Positions 20,201 through 23,950 of a DNA stretch of 23,950 nucleotides are shown piece after piece (the first letter of the stretch is position 1; every line of letters begins with the position of its first letter). Made by a program: the position numbers and the translations under genes. Source of the stretch: Parachlorella kessleri (taxonomy: Eukaryota > Chlorophyta > Trebouxiophyceae > Chlorellales > Chlorellaceae); NCBI GenBank assembly GCA_001598975.1, contig BBXU01003055.1:1-23950 (forward strand). The letters run 5' to 3'. The notes under the pieces are model-generated. The model did not search any database and had not been told where the DNA came from. It saw only the letters and a list, made by a program, of their open reading frames with translations.

Positions 20201-22831
20201 AGTCATTCAGGGATAGCGGGGGTACCAAGCAGTCCTTCCGAACCCCAACCTCGTCCTGCACTGCGGTGCGCCTCAGTGTAATCACACCTTCACCAGGTGC
20301 TGCGCATTAGCCTGCCTTCCTGGCACAGTCTCATACGAGTCTGCCCGCTAACGACGCTTGGTTTCAGCACCCGTCATAGCTGCGCCTTACTGAAAGCATC
20401 CTTCCCCGACTGCCACCCGACTCTACCTACCCCACCTTCTCCTCCCTACTCTCCTATGGCCATGCATCTCCCACACGCCTGCAGCTTCTCCTATTTTAAT
20501 GCATCTATATTTTACTTTCCCTCCCTTAATGGAGGTAAGGGGAAATAGATGCCTACTAAAGAATATGTGACGGAGGAGGGATTCCAACCCTCCCACACAC
20601 CTGCAGCTTCTCCAGCTCCTTGATAAACTCGGGCGACAGCACATCCACACGCGTCGAGAATTGCTGGCCAATCTGCAGCCCAGCACATGGCGCGTGGTCA
20701 GAAGGTGGGGTGCAAGCTTCGCCGATGCGGTGCCATCAGCCAATCTGGCGGCAAGGTCAAGCACGTACGTAGGCCGAGCCAACTGAGCTGGCGAGCCCGC
20801 CAGCCGGCCGGCTGACTGCGTCCAAGGGAAATGTTGCCTGCTGCCTGCCTGCTTGGCTCTCAACCCATCCACCGACCTTGATGAACGTAGGCCCAAGCTT
20901 CACCAGGCCCTCACGCAGCCAACAAGCCTGCAGAAAAAAGGCATCACCAGGGTCACTGCTGCTGCGGCTGGTGAGGTGCTGGCCAGGGGGGGGGGGAGGG
21001 GAGCCTTGTTCCACAGCCACTGCCCGCTCGCCCCAACCGGCACCCTGTGGCCGAAAATGCAACCGCCGCGCCTTTCTGAAAAAGGCCAGCTGGTGCCATC
21101 GCGCAGGCTGCCCAGAAGCCTCTCCTCCTGCCATACACAGCCGCCTCGGCGGCCTCTGAAAGACCCCTCACCTTCCAAATGTCAAGCCACATGTGCCAAG
21201 GGTGACCACTGAGCAACCAAGCAGCCCTCTCACTAACTGCACTCCAAGGGTTCCCAACAGGCTTCCAGGGCGAAGCACTCCACACCACTATGATCACATC
21301 CCTTCAACCAGGCTGGCAGGGCAAAGCACTTCTCACCCACCAGCTCGGCCCTTCTCTGGCTGACCCGCGGGGGCGTCATGCCCTCCTTGCCATATGTGAA
21401 CTTCTGGTTGACCAGCCACAGCCTCCAGAAGAAGTTGAGCGCAAAGCTCCAGATGTCAAAGGTGCGCTGCACAGGGTGGGGTCGGAGGTACCTTGTGGGT
21501 GCGCCGGAGGTACCTTGAACGTGGTTGCTGGGCCAAGAACCAGTGGAGCTAGCAGGCAGGCAAGGTACCCCCTCCTAGCTATATCACGAGGCGTGCAACG
21601 TATGGAGAACGTGCCAGCCGGCCAGTAAAGCATGTAAGCGCCCTTCCCTGCCCAAGTGCAGAAGACGCCACTGGTATGGCGCCCGCCCAAGGCACCTCGG
21701 TGCATATGACTACAAAGCATGTGTCCTCTGGCAAGCCCCAGGTTCGGTGAGAGCTCCCACATCTGAAGTTCTGTGCGCAGGAGGCGTGCACCTCCTGGCT
21801 GCTACTCTAACCTGTATCCAGTCGTCTAGCTGCCCCGCCAAAAAGGCGGGCAAACAGCCCACCCACTGCCTTGCTGCTAACACTCGCCTAACCCTTGGAG
21901 CAACACGTGCCCATCCAGATGTGTATTGACCCTAAACTGTCTCGCTTGATCCTTGTCATGCACTTGAGCAGCATCACACACACCTGGAACACGGAGTACG
22001 ACTTGAACTGGCTCCAGCGCCCTCCTGGGCTGACATACGGCGTGCCGGCCGCCGTCTGGGGCAGCGCCTCAGCTGCCGGGGCAGCCCGCTGACCCTCCCC
22101 GCCGGCCGCAGCGGCAGCGGCTGCGGCCGCTGTCAGCTCCTGCTCGGTGACGGCTGCGGCGGCCGCCGCCGCGGCCACCGCCACCTGCGAGGCGGTCGCG
22201 GCCGCTGCCGCGGCCTCGGCCGCGCGCTGCTCCGCCGCTGCGATGCGCTCCACTGCGCACGTGTCCAGCTGGCCCGCCTCGCAGGGGTCCATAAAGCCAT
22301 TCACACCCGGAAGATCCTCAGCAGAAGACAGCACGTCGATAGCACCGTTGCCGTTGGCAGTCTCCAGAAGGGAGGCGCCGTTTGCGTAAGCTGCCCTGCC
22401 GTTGCCGTTGCCATTCCCGTTGCTCTTGTAGCCGTTGCCGTTGCTGCCTTCCAGGGCCTCGGAGGCGATCTGGTCTGTGGAAACCGCCTGTAAGGAAGTA
22501 AGGCGCAGACAAGTCAGGCAACAAGTCTGGTAGACCAGACACCCACGTGCTAGCACCACTGCCGGCCAGCTCACTAGCCACTCCTGTGCACTGCAGGAGC
22601 CCTGGTTGCATAGTGTCGGTCAAGCTCTCCCTTTGAACAGCTCTACTGCCCTCGGCTCCAGCGCGCAGCAACACAGAGCAATATAAACGAGCCTTCTGGT
22701 CTCACCTCCTTGACAATCAGCGACCGACGCCTGCTCCCAAGGCTTCTAGGAGCCAAAGCAGTTCTGTGGGAAGCGGATGGGTTGCGTGCAGCAAGCGCCC
22801 TTCCCGTGCCAGTCAGATTCATGGTAGCCAT
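14238..22831 (-). CDS. Plastid ABC1K atypical kinase, ABC1K7/8 (OSA1/SIA1) type
   Basis: Eighteen exons, all in phase: 22831-22706, 22487-21984, 21466-21341, 20927-20877, 20672-20601, 20117-19977, 19496-19392, 18972-18898, 18558-18405, 18111-17998, 17636-17552, 17243-17142, 16616-16447, 16135-15998, 15776-15691, 15172-15035, 14843-14691, 14285-14238; 795 aa. A Ser/Arg-rich transit peptide and an Asn-Gly plus poly-Ala linker precede the ABC1 domain. Motifs: KIGQ (269-272, split by an intron), Ala-rich loop [11 protein letters not shown] (about 327-337), VVVKVQRPG (Lys349), HADPHPGN (Asp486), YYDFGMMG (DFG 506-508). Two hydrophobic helices near the C-terminus suggest membrane anchoring. The order of motifs and the [19 protein letters not shown] segment match Arabidopsis OSA1 as recalled. 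Plant relatives act in chloroplast oxidative-stress response and iron distribution. MATMN and MN starts are both possible; the frame is open further upstream. Confidence 0.92.
18074..18263 (-). repeat. Partial exon-10 duplication at acceptor side in ABC1K intron 9
   Basis: Copy 1 (18074-18157) holds the 5' end of exon 10 with its acceptor and upstream intron. Copy 2 (18175-18263), about 101 bp further upstream in the gene, repeats the intron end, a CAG acceptor and the start of the exon: [12 protein letters not shown] against [12 protein letters not shown]. Copy 2 has no donor nearby and drifts out of coding after about 14 codons, so it looks like a decayed tandem duplicate with a possible decoy acceptor. 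Confidence 0.8.
19871..20028 (-). repeat. Partial exon-6 duplication (Ala-rich loop) in ABC1K intron 6
   Basis: 19975-20028 is the 3' end of exon 6 with its donor. 19871-19924, 104 bp downstream in the gene, is a copy over 54 bp with about eight changes, reading [17 protein letters not shown] then AAG|GTGTGT. Just upstream the similarity continues weakly with a one-base deletion and an in-frame TAG, so the copy lacks a clean acceptor. It is most likely a decayed duplicate; inclusion as an exon (59 nt from the nearest TAG acceptor) would shift the frame. Confidence 0.8.
20468..20613 (-). repeat. 24-bp direct repeats flanking a 98-bp AT-rich insert at the exon-5 donor
   Basis: 20590-20613 spans the end of exon 5 and its donor. 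20468-20491 repeats it with one mismatch, which turns the GT of the donor copy into GC. The 98 bp between them is AT-rich, unlike the surroundings. It contains an imperfect inverted repeat (GCATCTAT...ATAGATGC), GGGTTGGAATCCC on the minus strand (a tRNA T-arm-like word) and ends AAAATA in the gene direction. This could be a short insertion that duplicated its target, or a tandem duplication that then diverged. Confidence 0.7.
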
Positions 22832-23104
22832 GCAGGGCGACCCCGGTGAGCGCAAGACTAGCGCACTTTTCATTTTGGAGAGTCCTGCGTTCCTCCGCTT
22901 CCTCCTCAGCTGACCTGAGGTTGCGCAAGGCCCTGCAGCGAAGGCTTGCACTCGTGAGATATACCCGTACCGCCAGATCGTACCGCAGAAGGTGCGGGCG
23001 CCAGACGCCCATGTGTTGTCCCGGTCTGCTGTATTTTGGTTCCAAACGCTGTCCGCCAACGAAATTCGCGCCTAGCGTCTGTCTCCAACTGCATTCACGC
23101 CGAC
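22832..23104. promoter_or_regulatory. Candidate bidirectional promoter (ABC1K / deaminase)
   Basis: Only about 273 bp separate the two divergent start codons, so both promoters and 5' UTRs must fit or overlap here. GC-rich, with no clear TATA box on either strand. The minus frame upstream of the ABC1K start is open through much of it, so part may instead encode a longer ABC1K N-terminus. Confidence 0.45.
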
Positions 23105-23950
23105 ATGACGTCCCACGAGACCTACATGCGCAGGTCAGCCCGGCACATCCGGGCAGCGGGCAGCCCTCAGTGATCACAGACTGCACAACCGTTTCTAGAT
23201 AGAATATCCTTTGCCTATAGTCTTTGGGAGGGCATTGCAGCAGGCAGTAAGCACTGGCTTGCCCAGCCCTAGTCTGTTAGTACCCCTCGCCTAGTCAGCT
23301 ATGTGTGCCGTCTCCTTCCCTTGCTGACCTCTATCGTGCCGTGCAGTACCATAGAAAGACCCCACGTACAAACGTGATCGCCTCCCGTGCGTGCAGGGCA
23401 ATTGAGCTGTCTGAAAAGGCTGGGGTGATAGAAAAGACGGGCGGCTGCTTCGGTGCTGTGGTGGTGGATAAAGCGACAGGAGAAGTGCTTGGGGAGGGGT
23501 ACAACCACGTGATCGCAAACTGTGATCCCACATGGTGAGGCCACTATATAAAGTGATGCTGTTCCGACTAGCTAGCTAGCTACTGCAGGGCTGCCATTTT
23601 GTTCCATACATCCCCTTCTCCAGCAGCTGCTGTATGCATTGCGCTGTCTGCCGGAAGTGCAAGTGCCGGGAGCTATGGCAGCCTCGGGCTGGTAGTCCCC
23701 TATCAACACCAAGCTGTGCCGCTGCGCAGGCACGGGGAGATGGAGGCCCTCCGCAACGCCTGCAAGCGCGTGGGCAAGCCCCACCTGCCTGGCTGTGTGG
23801 TCTACACCTCGGCAGAGCCCTGCCCCATGTGCTACACAGCCTGCATGTGGGCCCGGGTGGATGAGATCTACTATGGTGCCACCTACCAGGATGTCAAAGA
23901 GTATGGCAGGCAAGTGGACAGAGGGACTGGGAGAGGAGGGAGGGAGGGGG
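23105..23950 (+). CDS. Cytidine-deaminase-fold nucleoside/guanine deaminase, 5' part (runs off right edge)
   Basis: Exons: 23105-23133 (29 nt), 23397-23534, 23730 to about 23909. Phases join as MTSHETYMR-R-AIELSEKAG and DPT-W-HGEMEALRN. The first 115 residues hold the zinc site of the CDA superfamily: His57 and catalytic Glu59 in HGEME, then Cys87 and Cys90 in EPCPMC. FGAVVVD and the late YYGAT strand are also typical. The layout fits guanine/guanosine deaminases better than CMP deaminases, but substrate cannot be assigned. HGE replaces the more common HAE, an accepted variant in the superfamily. No transit peptide, so probably cytosolic; it would serve purine salvage or catabolism. The last exon may end at GGCAG|GCAAGT, a GC donor, or run on to the window edge. 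Confidence 0.82.

Noticed and set aside
21484..21516. Short tandem repeat of CGGAGGTACCTTG in ABC1K intron 2
   Set aside because: Two copies of 13 bp only, with no link to a splice site or element.
22069..22389. Long open Ala- and Gly/Arg-rich frames on both strands opposite the ABC1K linker
   Set aside because: They are by-products of GCN repeats in the real exon 22487-21984.
23543..23553. TATATAAAG on the plus strand
   Set aside because: It lies inside the deaminase intron 23535-23729, between two exons joined in phase, so it is not a plausible main promoter.

Overview
The window is nuclear DNA of a chlorophycean green alga, most likely from the Chlamydomonas/Haematococcus/Volvox order. 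The supports are high GC, genes cut into many short exons by GTGAGT/GTGCGT...CAG introns, chloroplast transit peptides, TGTAA-type poly(A) signals, Ala/Gln/Ser/Pro low-complexity tracts, and plant-type plastid genes. The order assignment is inference; no organelle or bacterial gene is present. All exon models below come from reading splice sites, checking that reading phase is kept across each junction, and recalling related plant proteins. No alignment or transcript data were available.

Layout: (1) 143-1043, minus: 5' part of a bromodomain (GTE/BET-like) gene that runs off the left edge. (2) 2115-7307, or 7631 if an in-frame TAG is passed, plus: a receptor-like protein kinase with signal peptide, Cys-containing ectodomain, poly-proline stem, one membrane helix and a TKL-type kinase domain. 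One of its introns holds a tRNA-derived SINE with an 11-bp target-site duplication. (3) 8909-12458, plus: NOL, a chlorophyll b reductase, in 8 exons. (4) 14238-22831, minus: an ABC1K7/8 (OSA1/SIA1-type) plastid atypical kinase in 18 exons, all junctions in phase. (5) 23105 to the right edge, plus: a cytidine-deaminase-fold purine deaminase, 5' part.

NOL and the ABC1K gene converge on a shared 3' region. The ABC1K and deaminase genes diverge from about 270 bp, a candidate two-way promoter. NOL starts chlorophyll b breakdown. ABC1K7/8 proteins in plants act in chloroplast oxidative-stress and iron handling. The two neighbours may therefore both serve plastid remodelling, but co-regulation is only inferred.

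The most unusual signals are: an in-frame TAG inside a CAG tract of the kinase followed by 107 open codons; two same-phase 5' splice sites in NOL that would add or remove 106 codons next to the active site; three separate partial exon copies lying in introns of the ABC1K gene; and two or three GC-AG introns. No complete new multi-gene system is evident.
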